Source of the DNA: Sphingomonas hankookensis
GTDB taxonomy: Bacteria; Pseudomonadota; Alphaproteobacteria; Sphingomonadales; Sphingomonadaceae
DNA: 64,000 bases
Direction: 5' to 3'
NCBI RefSeq assembly: GCF_022664465.1
Contig: NZ_JAKREV010000007.1
Coordinates: 62,001 to 126,000, forward strand
Below the pieces are notes generated by a model. That model was given only the letters and a program-made list of their open reading frames with translations. It was not told the DNA's origin and did no database searches. This document shows positions 34,957-43,601 of the stretch, in pieces (the first letter of the stretch is position 1; every line of letters begins with the position of its first letter). The position numbers and the translations under genes were made by a program.

Positions 34957-35861
34957 CCGAACAGGATCGCGGACAGCTTGCGGCGCTGCTGCGACACCCA
35001 CGGGTCTTCCAGACCGACCGCCTCAAACAGTTTCAGCAACTGCTGCCGTGCGGCGTCGTCGTTCCACGTCCGGTCGGTAGCAACGATCCGCAGCAGCGAT
35101 TCGGCCGCCCCGTCGCGGTCGCCCGCCGCCATCTGCCCACCGGCCAGCCGGAAGCGCGCGTCGTGATCATCGGGGTTCGCCTCGACCTCGGCCTTCAGCC
35201 CCGCCAGATCGTCGACCGGCTGCGCATCGCGCGCCAGCGCCAGCGCCGCGCGGACCTGTTCGATTCCCGGCTGCTTGGCGGCATCCTCGGACAGGGTGTC
35301 GAGCGCCGCCTGCGCCGCGTCATGCTCGCCCAGCGCCATCAGCGCGCGCACTCGCCCTGCCGCAACCGCTGCATTGTCGGGCGCCATCTCGGCAATCTGG
35401 TCGAAGATCGACAGCGCGCGCGCCGCGTCCCCTTCCACCAATGCTTCCTCGCCCATTGCGATCAGCGGTTCGATGTCCGGTCCTGCCGCGTCGCCCGCCT
35501 CGATCGGCAACTGGCGCAGCAGCTGGTCGATCATCTGCTTCAACTGGCTTTCGGTGCGCGCGCTGGTCAGGTCGGCGACCAGCTGTCCCTGGAACATCAC
35601 ATAGACCGTCGGGATCGACCGAATCTGGAATTGCGAGGCGATGAACTGGTTCTTGTCGGTATCGATCTTGGCCAGCACCACGCCCTTGTCGGCATAGGCC
35701 TCGGCCACCTTTTCGAGAATCGGGGTCAGCGCCTTGCACGGCCCGCACCATTCCGCCCAAAAATCGATGACGACGAGTTTGGTCATCGACGGTTCGACGA
35801 CATCGCGGCGGAACGCCTCCACGGCATCCTTTTCCGGGGTGGTCAGTCCTAGCGTGGCCAA
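34953..35861 (-). CDS. CnoX/YbbN-like thioredoxin-TPR protein
   Basis: 302 residues. The thioredoxin domain (1-~115) keeps both redox cysteines, C39 and C42, in FWAEWCGPCKAL, where E. coli CnoX has lost them. The C-terminal ~180 residues are TPR-like helical repeats (ALSIFDQIAEMAPDNA, AALDTLSEDAAKQ, DGAAESLLRIV). CnoX proteins are redox-linked holdases that pass clients to GroEL/DnaK. First gene of the operon Trx-TPR, Lon-N, Trm112, unknown, Nudix. Confidence 0.92.
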   Translation of the reverse strand: MATLGLTTPEKDAVEAFRRDVVEPSMTKLVVIDFWAEWCGPCKALTPILEKVAEAYADKGVVLAKIDTDKNQFIASQFQIRSIPTVYVMFQGQLVADLTSARTESQLKQMIDQLLRQLPIEAGDAAGPDIEPLIAMGEEALVEGDAARALSIFDQIAEMAPDNAAVAAGRVRALMALGEHDAAQAALDTLSEDAAKQPGIEQVRAALALARDAQPVDDLAGLKAEVEANPDDHDARFRLAGGQMAAGDRDGAAESLLRIVATDRTWNDDAARQQLLKLFEAVGLEDPWVSQQRRKLSAILFG

Positions 35862-36007
35862 GCGGCGATTCCTTATCCTGAAAGCGTCGCCCCTATGTGG
35901 GCATCGCGGCGGTTTCAGAAAAGAGTAGTTTTAGGGGTTGCGCCCCCCGAAACCCCCGGCTAATAGCCCGCCTCACCCCAGCCGGTTCGCCGGTTCGGAA
36001 CGCCAGA

Positions 36008-36082
36008 GCGGGCGTAGCTCAGGGGTAGAGCACAACCTTGCCAAGGTTGGGGTCGAGGGTTCGAATCCCTTCGCCCGCTCCA
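36008..36082 (+). tRNA. tRNA-Gly (anticodon GCC)
   Basis: Acceptor arms GCGGGCG (36008-36014) and CGCCCGC (36072-36078) pair fully, the discriminator is T (usual for glycine), and CCA is encoded at 36080-36082. The D arm has AGGGGTAGA, the anticodon loop TTGCCAA gives GCC at 36040-36042, and the T arm is GAGGGTTCGAATCCCTTC. Confidence 0.98.
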
Positions 36083-36108
36083 GTCTTTCTACGATATCAG
36101 GGGTATGC

Positions 36109-36130
36109 GCGGTCCTTCGGGGCCGCTTTT
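36109..36130 (+). terminator. Terminator of tRNA-Gly
   Basis: Stem GCGGTCC/GGGCCGC closed by a TTCG tetraloop, followed by TTTT, 27 bp after the tRNA. Confidence 0.8.
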
Positions 36131-36160
36131 CGTTTGTCCGCCGATCGTGCGGACGGCGGA

Positions 36161-37744
36161 TCAGCCTTTCGCGGCGATCGCGGCAAGTTCCTCCAGATCG
36201 AGATCATGTTCGAGGTCGTGGAGCGTCTCGTCGTCGATGCGACCGACGCGGTGCAGACGGACCAGTTCCGCGCGACCGGCCTCGACCGCGGTCAGGATGA
36301 CGTTGAAGTGCGCCTCGATCGCGGTGGTGCGTTCCTCGGCGGTGCCTTCGAAATTTTCGCCCACGGTCGCACGGGTGCGATAGCGTTTGAGCAGATGAGG
36401 GTGGATCACTTCTCCGTCCGCGTCATGCGCGGCCCGTTCGACGGCCGCAAGCTGTGCATGGAACATCGCATGTTCCGCGGCATGCAGGTCGAGCGGCGGC
36501 AGCGCCCCCGGGTCCTCGGCCGGCCGGGCATGGCGAATGACCCAGCCGAGCGACGTTCCCTGCACCAGCACGGTGACGAGGATGACGGCAAAGGCGGCGA
36601 CCAGCATCAAGTCGCGTGACGGCATCGTCTCGGGCAGCGACAGCGCCACGGCGAGCGTCACCACGCCGCGCATCCCGGCCCAGCTCATGACGAAGGCGGC
36701 ACGCGGTCCGAGCGGCTGGGCACGCCGCCATCCGGACCGGCGCAACCCGCCGAGCAGCGCATCGATCCCGAAAATCCACAGGAACCGCGCGACGATGACC
36801 GCGACCACGATCAGCAGGACCGGCCCCGCCATCCGGTCGACCACGACCGCCGGATCGCCGACACGATCGAGCAGCCCGCGTAGCGACAGGCCGATCAGCG
36901 TAAACACCGCCGCTTCGAGCAGGAAGACGAGCACCTGCCAGAACGCCAGCGCCCGGATGCGCACGCTCGCGCTGAACACGACGTGCTGATACCAGCCGCA
37001 GGTCAGGCCCGCAGTCACCACGGCGATCACACCCGAAACGTGCAGCAATTCGCCGGCGATATACGCGCTCCAGCACACCAGCAGCGTCGCCGCGATCATC
37101 AGCGTGTCGTCGCCCAGCCGACGCAACAACAACACCCACGCCGCGCCGATCGCCGCCCCCACCGCAATCCCGCCGAGCACGAGCAAAAAGAAACTGCCGA
37201 TCGCTTCCCCCAAGTTGAACGTACCGGTCAGCACGGCGGCGACGGCGAACCGGAACAGGACCAGCCCGGCAGCGTCGTTGAGCAGGCTTTCGCCCTCCAG
37301 CAGCGTCGAGAGCCGCCGCGGCAACCGCACCCGTTGCAGCACGGCACGCGCCGAAACGGCGTCCGGCGGCGACAGGGTCGCACCGAGCGCGACGCACGCC
37401 GCCCAAGGGAGCGCTGGCAGCAACAGCTTGGTCACCACCGCCACGACGACGGTCGTGAAGAAGACCGCCCCCACGGCTAACGACAGGATGCCCGCCATGT
37501 GCCGGCGAAAAGGCGCGATCGCCGTGAACCACGCTCCGTCCATGAGCAACGGCGGCAGGAACAGGACGAGGACCAGTTCCGGATCGATCGCGATACCCGG
37601 AAGGCCGGGCATGAAGGCGACCGCACCACCCCCGACGATCAGCGCGGCCGCGGGCGGGAGCGACAGGCGCTGCGCCACATAGTGCAGCCCAACCACGACC
37701 AGGAACATGGCGATGATGAGTTCGAAACCCTGTGCCGCGTGCAT
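36161..37744 (-). CDS. CPA1-family Na+/H+ antiporter
   Basis: 527 residues from ATG 37744 (MHAAQGF). About twelve membrane spans up to residue ~410, then a ~110-residue soluble helical tail. Transport motifs ALGATLSPPDAVSA, EGESLLNDAAGLVLFRFA (ND ion-binding pair) and SWAGMRGVVTLAVAL are typical of bacterial NhaP/YjcE-type CPA1 antiporters. It exchanges cytoplasmic Na+ or K+ for H+. Single-gene unit, oriented towards the tRNA-Gly. Confidence 0.9.
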   Translation of the reverse strand: MHAAQGFELIIAMFLVVVGLHYVAQRLSLPPAAALIVGGGAVAFMPGLPGIAIDPELVLVLFLPPLLMDGAWFTAIAPFRRHMAGILSLAVGAVFFTTVVVAVVTKLLLPALPWAACVALGATLSPPDAVSARAVLQRVRLPRRLSTLLEGESLLNDAAGLVLFRFAVAAVLTGTFNLGEAIGSFFLLVLGGIAVGAAIGAAWVLLLRRLGDDTLMIAATLLVCWSAYIAGELLHVSGVIAVVTAGLTCGWYQHVVFSASVRIRALAFWQVLVFLLEAAVFTLIGLSLRGLLDRVGDPAVVVDRMAGPVLLIVVAVIVARFLWIFGIDALLGGLRRSGWRRAQPLGPRAAFVMSWAGMRGVVTLAVALSLPETMPSRDLMLVAAFAVILVTVLVQGTSLGWVIRHARPAEDPGALPPLDLHAAEHAMFHAQLAAVERAAHDADGEVIHPHLLKRYRTRATVGENFEGTAEERTTAIEAHFNVILTAVEAGRAELVRLHRVGRIDDETLHDLEHDLDLEELAAIAAKG

Positions 37745-37915
37745 GCCCCTGCTCCCCCGCCATGGTGCGGCACAGGGCAAAGCGGAAAACCGACGCCCGA
37801 TCAACAGGGACGCGCTGCGGCAGGCCGCGAACGTCGCGAGCGATCAGGCCAAAAGAAGGGCCGGTCGTCGATCGTGGGGATCGGCGCGGAGTGACGCCTT
37901 GCAGGCGCCGAAATT

Positions 37916-37946
37916 GCAGGTGGTGACCGGGCTCCCGCCCACCTGC
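37916..37946. repeat. Long hairpin after phbB
   Basis: GCAGGTGG/CCACCTGC arms with a 15-bp loop that itself holds CGGG/CCCG. Between phbB and the antiporter. Confidence 0.55.
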
Positions 37947-37958
37947 TGCAGGCGAAAC

Positions 37959-37977
37959 GGCGGGGGACCTCCCCGCC
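37959..37977 (-). terminator. Probable phbB terminator
   Basis: GGCGGGG/CCCCGCC hairpin 6 bp after the phbB stop on the minus strand, with only a weak T run (GTTTCG). Confidence 0.5.
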
Positions 37978-37983
37978 GCCCGA

Positions 37984-38706
37984 TCAATACATGTGCTGGC
38001 CACCGTTGATGCTGAGCGTCGATCCGGTGACGAAGCCGCCTTCCTCCGAACACAGGAACGCGACGCCGCGGGCGATTTCGCTCGCCTGGCCGAGGCGTCC
38101 GACCGGAATCTTCGCCACGATCTTTTCCAGCACGTCGGCCGGGACCGCCGCGACCATGTCGGTGTCGATATAGCCCGGTGCGATCGCGTTGACGGTCACG
38201 CCGAACCGTGCGCCTTCCTGGGCCAGCGCCTTGGTGAAACCATGGATGCCCGACTTGGCGGCGGCGTAGTTCACCTGCCCGTACTGGCCGGCCTGCCCGT
38301 TGATCGAACCGATATTGACGATGCGGCCCCATTTGCGGTCTCGCATGCCGGGGAAGGTCGCCTTGGCGAGGTTGAAGCACCCGCCGAGGTTCGTGCGGAT
38401 CACCTCGTCCCACATGTCGTAGCTCATCTTGAGCAGGGTACCGTCGCGGGTGATGCCGGCGTTGTTGACGACGATGTCGACCGGGCCGATCGCTTCCTCG
38501 ATCGCCTTGACGCCCGCCTGCGTCGCTTCGAAATCGCCCACGTCGAACTTGAATGCGGCGATGCCGGTACGGTCGGAGAACGCCTTCGCCTTTTCGTCGT
38601 TGCCGGCATAGTTGGCGGCGACGGTGACGCCCATGTCCTTCAGCGCGAGGCTGATCGCCTCGCCGATACCGCGCGTGCCGCCGGTGACGATCGCTACCCG
38701 TGCCAT
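37984..38706 (-). CDS. phbB: Acetoacetyl-CoA reductase
   Basis: 240 residues, an SDR. NADP-binding TGGTRGIGEAIS at 8-19, NNAGITRDGTLLKM (the PhbB-type substrate loop), SINGQAGQYGQVNYAAAKSGIHGFT with catalytic Ser/Tyr/Lys, and GYIDTDMVAAVP. It makes (R)-3-hydroxybutyryl-CoA for polyhydroxybutyrate. No phaA or phaC is adjacent, so the rest of the pathway lies elsewhere. Preceded by GGGAGAGAATGC, a strong Shine-Dalgarno region. Confidence 0.94.
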   Translation of the reverse strand: MARVAIVTGGTRGIGEAISLALKDMGVTVAANYAGNDEKAKAFSDRTGIAAFKFDVGDFEATQAGVKAIEEAIGPVDIVVNNAGITRDGTLLKMSYDMWDEVIRTNLGGCFNLAKATFPGMRDRKWGRIVNIGSINGQAGQYGQVNYAAAKSGIHGFTKALAQEGARFGVTVNAIAPGYIDTDMVAAVPADVLEKIVAKIPVGRLGQASEIARGVAFLCSEEGGFVTGSTLSINGGQHMY

Positions 38707-38736
38707 GCATTCTCTCCCGATGAAATTCCGTTACTG

Positions 38737-39744
38737 CTAAGCGGGGTCGATCCAGCCCGCAAGTTCGCGCGCGATAATGTTGCGCAACATTTTATTGCCT
38801 GTCGGTTCGGCATTCAGGCACGGGAGATAGGCGAAATCAGTGCCGCCCGCTTCCACGAAGCTCTCCCGTCCGCGGATCGCCAGTTCCTCCAGCGTTTCCA
38901 GACAGTCGGCCGAAAAGCCCGGCGCGAAGATCGCGACGCGGCGCTTGCCGGCCTTCGCCAGCTCGACCAGCGTCTCGTCGGTCGCCGGCCCCAGCCACTT
39001 GGCGGGGCCGAAACGCGACTGGAATGCGATCGTCAGCGGCCGGCCGAGCGCCTCCTGCACCAGCCGCGCGGTCTTCTGGCAATGGCAGTGATAGGGATCG
39101 CCTAGTTCGAGCGTCCGTTTGGGCATGCCGTGGAAGCTGGCGACGATCGCATCGGGTGCGAAATCGAGCTTCGCCAGATCCTCGCGCAGCGTGGTGGTGA
39201 GCGCGTCGATATAGAGAGGGTCGTCATAATAAGGCGGCAGGGTGCGGATTGCCGGTTGCCAGCGCTGTTTCGCCAGATACGCGAACGCCTTGTCGTTGGC
39301 GGTCGCGGTCGTTGCTGCGCAATATTGCGGGTAGAGCGGAGCGAGCAGGATGCGGTCGCACCCTTCCGCCCGCAGCGCATCGATGCGGCTGGCGATCGAG
39401 GGATTGCCGTAGCGCATCGCCCAGTCGATCACGACGTCCTCACCGAACGCGCCCTGCATCGCCTCCGACTGCGCCCGCGTGATCGCGGCGAGCGGTGAGC
39501 CCTTGTCGCTCCACACCTGTTGATAGGCGTGCGCCGACTTTTTCGGGCGGGTATTCAGGACGATGCCGCGCAGGATCGGCTGCCACGCGATCGGCGGGAT
39601 TTCCACGACGCGGCGGTCGGACAGGAACTCGGCCAAGTAGCGCTTGACCGCGCGCGGGCTGGGGTCGTCGGGGGTGCCGAGGTTCATCAGCAATACGCCG
39701 ACGCGGCGCTTCGGGATGGCGGGGTGATTCGACGGCAGGTCCAT
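38737..39744 (-). CDS. hemH: Ferrochelatase
   Basis: 335 residues from ATG 39744 (MDLPSNHPAI); the frame upstream runs into repeat E3. GVLLMNLGTPDDPSPRAVKRYL at the start, the active-site His in IVASFHGMPKRTL, and CQKTARLV are family marks. The Cys-rich YHCHCQ and a C-terminal C in LPCLNAE may bind an iron-sulfur cluster, as in some bacterial ferrochelatases. It inserts Fe2+ into protoporphyrin IX. It follows the phbB promoter region by ~30 bp but is a separate unit on the same strand. Confidence 0.95.
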   Translation of the reverse strand: MDLPSNHPAIPKRRVGVLLMNLGTPDDPSPRAVKRYLAEFLSDRRVVEIPPIAWQPILRGIVLNTRPKKSAHAYQQVWSDKGSPLAAITRAQSEAMQGAFGEDVVIDWAMRYGNPSIASRIDALRAEGCDRILLAPLYPQYCAATTATANDKAFAYLAKQRWQPAIRTLPPYYDDPLYIDALTTTLREDLAKLDFAPDAIVASFHGMPKRTLELGDPYHCHCQKTARLVQEALGRPLTIAFQSRFGPAKWLGPATDETLVELAKAGKRRVAIFAPGFSADCLETLEELAIRGRESFVEAGGTDFAYLPCLNAEPTGNKMLRNIIARELAGWIDPA

Positions 39745-39793
39745 GGGGGCAGCTAACGCGCGAATGACGGGATTGGGGCAAGGGGGATTTGGT

Positions 39794-40031
39794 TTCACGC
39801 GAAGGCGCGAAGACGCGAAGGGATGCAGGGAGGATTGGTTCGCGCGGAGGCGCGGAGGCGCAGAGAGGGTGCGTATGTCGCACCGTCCTGCGATCGGGAG
39901 ACCGTCGCGCCGGCCTCACCAATGGATTTACGGCGCTTACGCGCGGAACGGCGCGACTAGCGCACCCTCTCCGCGCCTCCGCGTCTCTGCGCGAAATCTA
40001 CCTTCTTCGTGCCTTCGCGCCTTCGCGTGAA
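39794..40031. repeat. Family E long inverted repeat, copy 3
   Basis: TTCACGCGAAGGCGCGAAGA ... TTCGCGCCTTCGCGTGAA, inner arms GCGCGGAGGCGCGGAGGCGC and CTCCGCGCCTCCGCG, then GAGGGTGCG/CGCACCCTC. It fills the hemH upstream gap and ends one base before the IorB-like stop codon. Confidence 0.87.
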
Positions 40032-42263
40032 TTACCCCAGCAACGGAAGCGACCGATACCGCCGCCCCGTCGCGGCGTGCAGCGCGTTGGCGATGGCGGG
40101 CGCCACCACCGGTACCGCCAGCTCACTGACCCCGCCCGGATCGGCATCCGATTCGACCAGCTCGATCATGATCTCCGGACTGTCGCCCAGCCGCGGCAGG
40201 TTGAGCCCACCGAAACCGCGTACGTCGGGCAAATTCGCTTCGAACCCGGTCGACGCGCCGGTCGCGGCGGCCATGCCGAACAGCAGCCCGCCCTCGATCT
40301 GCTGGCGGACGAGGTCGGGGTTCACCACCCGCCCGCAATCGACCGCAACGACCAGCCGGTCGACCTTCACCCGCTGGTTATCGCCGATATGCGCCTCCGC
40401 CATGCACGCGATCGCCGATCCGCGCATCCGGTGGCAGGCGATGCCCTGCGCGCTGCCGGGCACCCCGCCCTGCCACCCGCCCATCGTCGCCACCGTCGAC
40501 AGGCAGCGGGCGAGCGCGACGTCGCCGCCCAGCATCGCGATGCGGAACGAATGCGCCTCCATCCCCGCAAAGCCTGCCAGTTCGTCGAGGAAGCATTCGG
40601 TGAAGAACGCGGTGTAGCTGTGCGCGCCCGACCGCCACCAGCCCGCGGGCAGCCCCAGTTCGACCGGATGGTGATCGACCGCGAGGTTGGGGATGCCGTA
40701 CGCCGGCACCGCCCCGTCGGTCGCCATCGCATCGCCCCGGTCGCCGGGCAGCGCCATCGCCAGCGACGCGGCGACGTCGCTGCCGAGCAGCAGCCGCGCC
40801 AGATCGCGGCCGGTACGCGGCGCCGCAACCTGCGCGCGCCAGCCGACGATCGTCCCGCCCCGCCCCAGCCGGGCGGTCATCCGCGCCGCGGCGGGCGCAC
40901 GGTAGCGATCGGCGAGGCAGTCCTCGCCGCGCGACCAGGTCAGTTGCACCGGCCGTTCCAGCTTGTGCGCCAGCAGCGCTGCCTGTTCGGCGACCCGGTG
41001 GTCGAGGTTCGCGCCGAACGACCCGCCGGCGATCGTCGGGTGCAGCACGACGCGGTCCTCGGCGATGCCGATCGCGCGGGCGGCGGCGGCGCGGGCCAGC
41101 GTCGGTGCCTGTGTCGGCATCCACAGCGTCAGCGTACCGTCGCTCCAGTCGGCCGTCGCACTGGTCGGCTCGATCGCGGCATGCAGCGCGGCGCCGACGC
41201 GGTAGGTCGCGGTCTGCGTCCGCGCGCCGGCAAAGGCGGCGTCGATATCGCCCGCCTCGTGCACCCGCGCGCCCTCGCCCGCCAGCGCGGCGTCGAGCGC
41301 GGTGGCGATCGCCGCGTCGTCGACCAGTCCGTGCGTCTCGAACCGCGGGGCCAACGCGTCGACCGCGCGGTTGGCCGCCCACCATGTCGTGCCCGCCGCC
41401 GCGACCCAGCGGTCGGTCTGGACGATCTTCGTCACGCCGGGCACCCGGTCCGCCGCCGCGGTGTCGACGCTCAGCAGCCGCGTATCGCCGATCGGCCCCT
41501 GCCGGATCGAGGCGAAGAGCATGCCGGGCTTGCGCACATCGGCGGCGAAGGTCGCGCTGCCATCGACCTTGGCCGGCGCATCGAGCCGCGGGACCACCGT
41601 GCCGACCAGCCGCTTTTCATCGCCCATCCTGAGCGGCAGCTCGCCACCGGGCAGGCTTTCGCGCGCCGCGCGTTCGGCCAGCACGCCGAAGCGTTCGCGG
41701 CGCTCGCCCATCACCACGAATCCGTCGGCGGTGCCGCAGCTGCGCCAGTCGCCGCCCCAGGCCGACGCCGCCGCCTTGCACAGCAACACCCGCGCCGCGG
41801 CCCCGGCCGCACGCAACGGCGCCTCGAACCGGCGGATCGAGGTGGAACCGGCGGTCAGCATCAGCGCGGTCCGCTCGGCATGCGCCGCCCGCGTCGCCTG
41901 CGGCAGCAATGCCAGCGCATCACCGAACAGGATGCCGGCGGCCAGCGGGTTGGCGTAGAGCGGGTTGATCGGCGCCGCCTCCACCGCGACCGTGCGCCAA
42001 TCGGCGCCCAGTTCGTCGGCCACGATTTGGGGCAGCGCGGTATAGACGCCCTGGCCATGTTCGGCCTGCGGCACCGCGACCGTCACCTGTCCATCGGCGC
42101 CGATCTTGAGATAGGGGCCGAAGATCGTCTCCCCCTCCGCCGCCGCCAGATTGACGCCGTAGCGCCGCGGCCACAGCCCCCATGCGACGATCAGCCCGAC
42201 CCCGGCTCCACCGCCGATCAGCAGGTTGCGGCGGGTGATGCGGGGGGTGGAGGACGACGCCAT
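40032..42263 (-). CDS. IorB-like molybdopterin-binding aldehyde/isoquinoline oxidoreductase subunit, orphan
   Basis: 743 residues. A twin-arginine signal (ITRRNLLIGGGAGVG) sends the folded protein to the periplasm. Molybdopterin-binding segments such as VAVPQAEHGQGVYTALPQ, GGSFGANLDHR and the C-terminal SELAVPVVAPAIANALHAATG, carrying the catalytic Glu, match the IorB/aldehyde dehydrogenase large-subunit type. The usual [2Fe-2S] partner (IorA) is not next to it: neighbours are hemH and lgt. It could use a partner elsewhere or a cytochrome. It needs the Mo cofactor, perhaps through the XdhC/MocA pair at 6.1-7.6 kb. Confidence 0.88.
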   Translation of the reverse strand: MASSSTPRITRRNLLIGGGAGVGLIVAWGLWPRRYGVNLAAAEGETIFGPYLKIGADGQVTVAVPQAEHGQGVYTALPQIVADELGADWRTVAVEAAPINPLYANPLAAGILFGDALALLPQATRAAHAERTALMLTAGSTSIRRFEAPLRAAGAAARVLLCKAAASAWGGDWRSCGTADGFVVMGERRERFGVLAERAARESLPGGELPLRMGDEKRLVGTVVPRLDAPAKVDGSATFAADVRKPGMLFASIRQGPIGDTRLLSVDTAAADRVPGVTKIVQTDRWVAAAGTTWWAANRAVDALAPRFETHGLVDDAAIATALDAALAGEGARVHEAGDIDAAFAGARTQTATYRVGAALHAAIEPTSATADWSDGTLTLWMPTQAPTLARAAAARAIGIAEDRVVLHPTIAGGSFGANLDHRVAEQAALLAHKLERPVQLTWSRGEDCLADRYRAPAAARMTARLGRGGTIVGWRAQVAAPRTGRDLARLLLGSDVAASLAMALPGDRGDAMATDGAVPAYGIPNLAVDHHPVELGLPAGWWRSGAHSYTAFFTECFLDELAGFAGMEAHSFRIAMLGGDVALARCLSTVATMGGWQGGVPGSAQGIACHRMRGSAIACMAEAHIGDNQRVKVDRLVVAVDCGRVVNPDLVRQQIEGGLLFGMAAATGASTGFEANLPDVRGFGGLNLPRLGDSPEIMIELVESDADPGGVSELAVPVVAPAIANALHAATGRRYRSLPLLG

Positions 42264-42317
42264 GGGAGTGCCGTATCACGTCGGCGCGGTTGGGTGAAAG
42301 CCGTGACGCTTCTCCAA

Positions 42318-42454
42318 ATCCTCCCCACAAGGTGGGGAGGGGGACCATGCGCAGCATGGTGGAGGGGTAAGCCGCAAACGATGCGTCTTAGGCAACGCCC
42401 CTCCCCCATCCGCTTGCGCGGACGGTCCCCCTCCCCACCCTGTGGGGAGGATTT
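42318..42454. repeat. Family A inverted repeat, copy 4
   Basis: ATCCTCCCCACAAGGTGGGG ... CCACCCTGTGGGGAGGATTT, inner arms AGCATGGTGGAGGGG and CCCCTCCCCCATCC. In the divergent gap before lgt. Confidence 0.87.
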
Positions 42455-42541
42455 CGCGCGCGCCGCCCGCCGAGCATCTTCTGTTCCCCTCCCGCCCCAA
42501 CCCCGATATTACCCACGGCAACACAGCCGGAGCGTACCCCC

Positions 42542-43441
42542 TTGATCCTATCCACCCTCGCCGCCGCGACCGGCGATGTCGGCATGGCCGCCGGCCATAT
42601 CCGCTATGTCGATCTCGGCCTCGATCCGGTCGCGCTGAACCTCGGCTTCTTCCAGCTGAAATGGTATTCGCTGGCGTACATCACCGGCATCCTCGCCGGC
42701 TGGTGGTATCTGCTGAAACTGCTCGACCAGCCGGGCGCGCCGATGGCGCGACGTCATGCCGACGATTTCGTCTTCTATGCGACGCTCGGCATCATTCTGG
42801 GCGGGCGGCTGGGCTATGCGATCTTCTATGCGCCCGAAATGTTCGCCAATCCGATCAAGATTTTGCGGCTGTGGGACGGCGGCATGTCGTTCCATGGCGG
42901 GATGGTCGGGCTGATCCTCGGCATCTGGTGGCTGGCGCGTAAGCATGGCCTGCGCGCGCTACGCGTCGCGGATTACGTCACCTGCGTCGCGCCGATCGGA
43001 CAGTTCCTCGGCCGCGTCGCCAATTTCGTGAACGGCGAGCTGTGGGGCAAGCCGAGCGACGCGCCATGGGCGGTCGTCTTCCCGCGCACCGTGCCCGGCG
43101 GGCTCGACCCCGCGCGCCATCCCAGCCAGCTGTACGAGGCGCTGGGCGAAGGGCTGATCCTGTTCCTGATTCTCGCCTTCCTCTTCTGGCGCACCGATGC
43201 GCGGTACAAGCCGGGCTTCCTGCTCGGCACCGGCATGGCCGGGTTCGGCGTCGCGCGCTTCATCATCGAATTCTGGCGTGAGCCGGACGCGCAGCTGGTG
43301 GAATTCGCGCAGGCGACGGGCCTGCACATGGGGCAGTGGCTGACGCTGCCGATGATCGCGATCGGCATCTACCTGATGGTGACGTCGAAGCGCCGCCGAG
43401 TGCGCGTCGAACCGATCGCGGGGTCGGAGAGCGTCGCGTGA
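42542..43441 (+). CDS. lgt: Prolipoprotein diacylglyceryl transferase
   Basis: 299 residues, seven-span inner-membrane enzyme that attaches diacylglycerol to the lipobox Cys of prolipoproteins. The Lgt signature GRVANFVNGELWG (within IGQFLGRVANF) and an earlier GGRLGYAIFY and DGGMSFHGGM are intact. I start at TTG 42542: CCGGAGCGTACCCCC precedes it, almost the same leader as CCGGAGTGTACCCC before the gshB ATG. The next ATG (42584) lacks one. First gene of a four-gene operon. Confidence 0.95.
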   Translation: MILSTLAAATGDVGMAAGHIRYVDLGLDPVALNLGFFQLKWYSLAYITGILAGWWYLLKLLDQPGAPMARRHADDFVFYATLGIILGGRLGYAIFYAPEMFANPIKILRLWDGGMSFHGGMVGLILGIWWLARKHGLRALRVADYVTCVAPIGQFLGRVANFVNGELWGKPSDAPWAVVFPRTVPGGLDPARHPSQLYEALGEGLILFLILAFLFWRTDARYKPGFLLGTGMAGFGVARFIIEFWREPDAQLVEFAQATGLHMGQWLTLPMIAIGIYLMVTSKRRRVRVEPIAGSESVA

Positions 43442-43452
43442 ACATGACGAAG

Positions 43453-43598
43453 ATCCTCCCCGCTGCGCGGGGAGGGGGACCGCTCGCGCAAGCGAGGGGT
43501 GGAGGGGCATCGCCCCAGGCGCAACTGTCGTGGAGCCGGCCAACCCCCTCCACCACCGCTGCGCGGCGGTCCCCCTCCCCACCCTGTGGGGAGGATTT
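43453..43598. repeat. Family A inverted repeat, copy 5, inside an operon
   Basis: ATCCTCCCCGCTGCGCGGGG ... CCACCCTGTGGGGAGGATTT, inner arms AGCGAGGGGTGGAGGGG and CCCCCTCCACCACCGC. Its right end GGGGAGGATTTCGC lies directly before the next gene's ATG and provides the Shine-Dalgarno sequence. Confidence 0.87.
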
Positions 43599-43601
43599 CG
43601 C

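Noticed and set aside
36008..36082. tRNA-Gly as an integration site
   Set aside because: No integrase, direct repeat of the tRNA 3' end or atypical DNA next to it.
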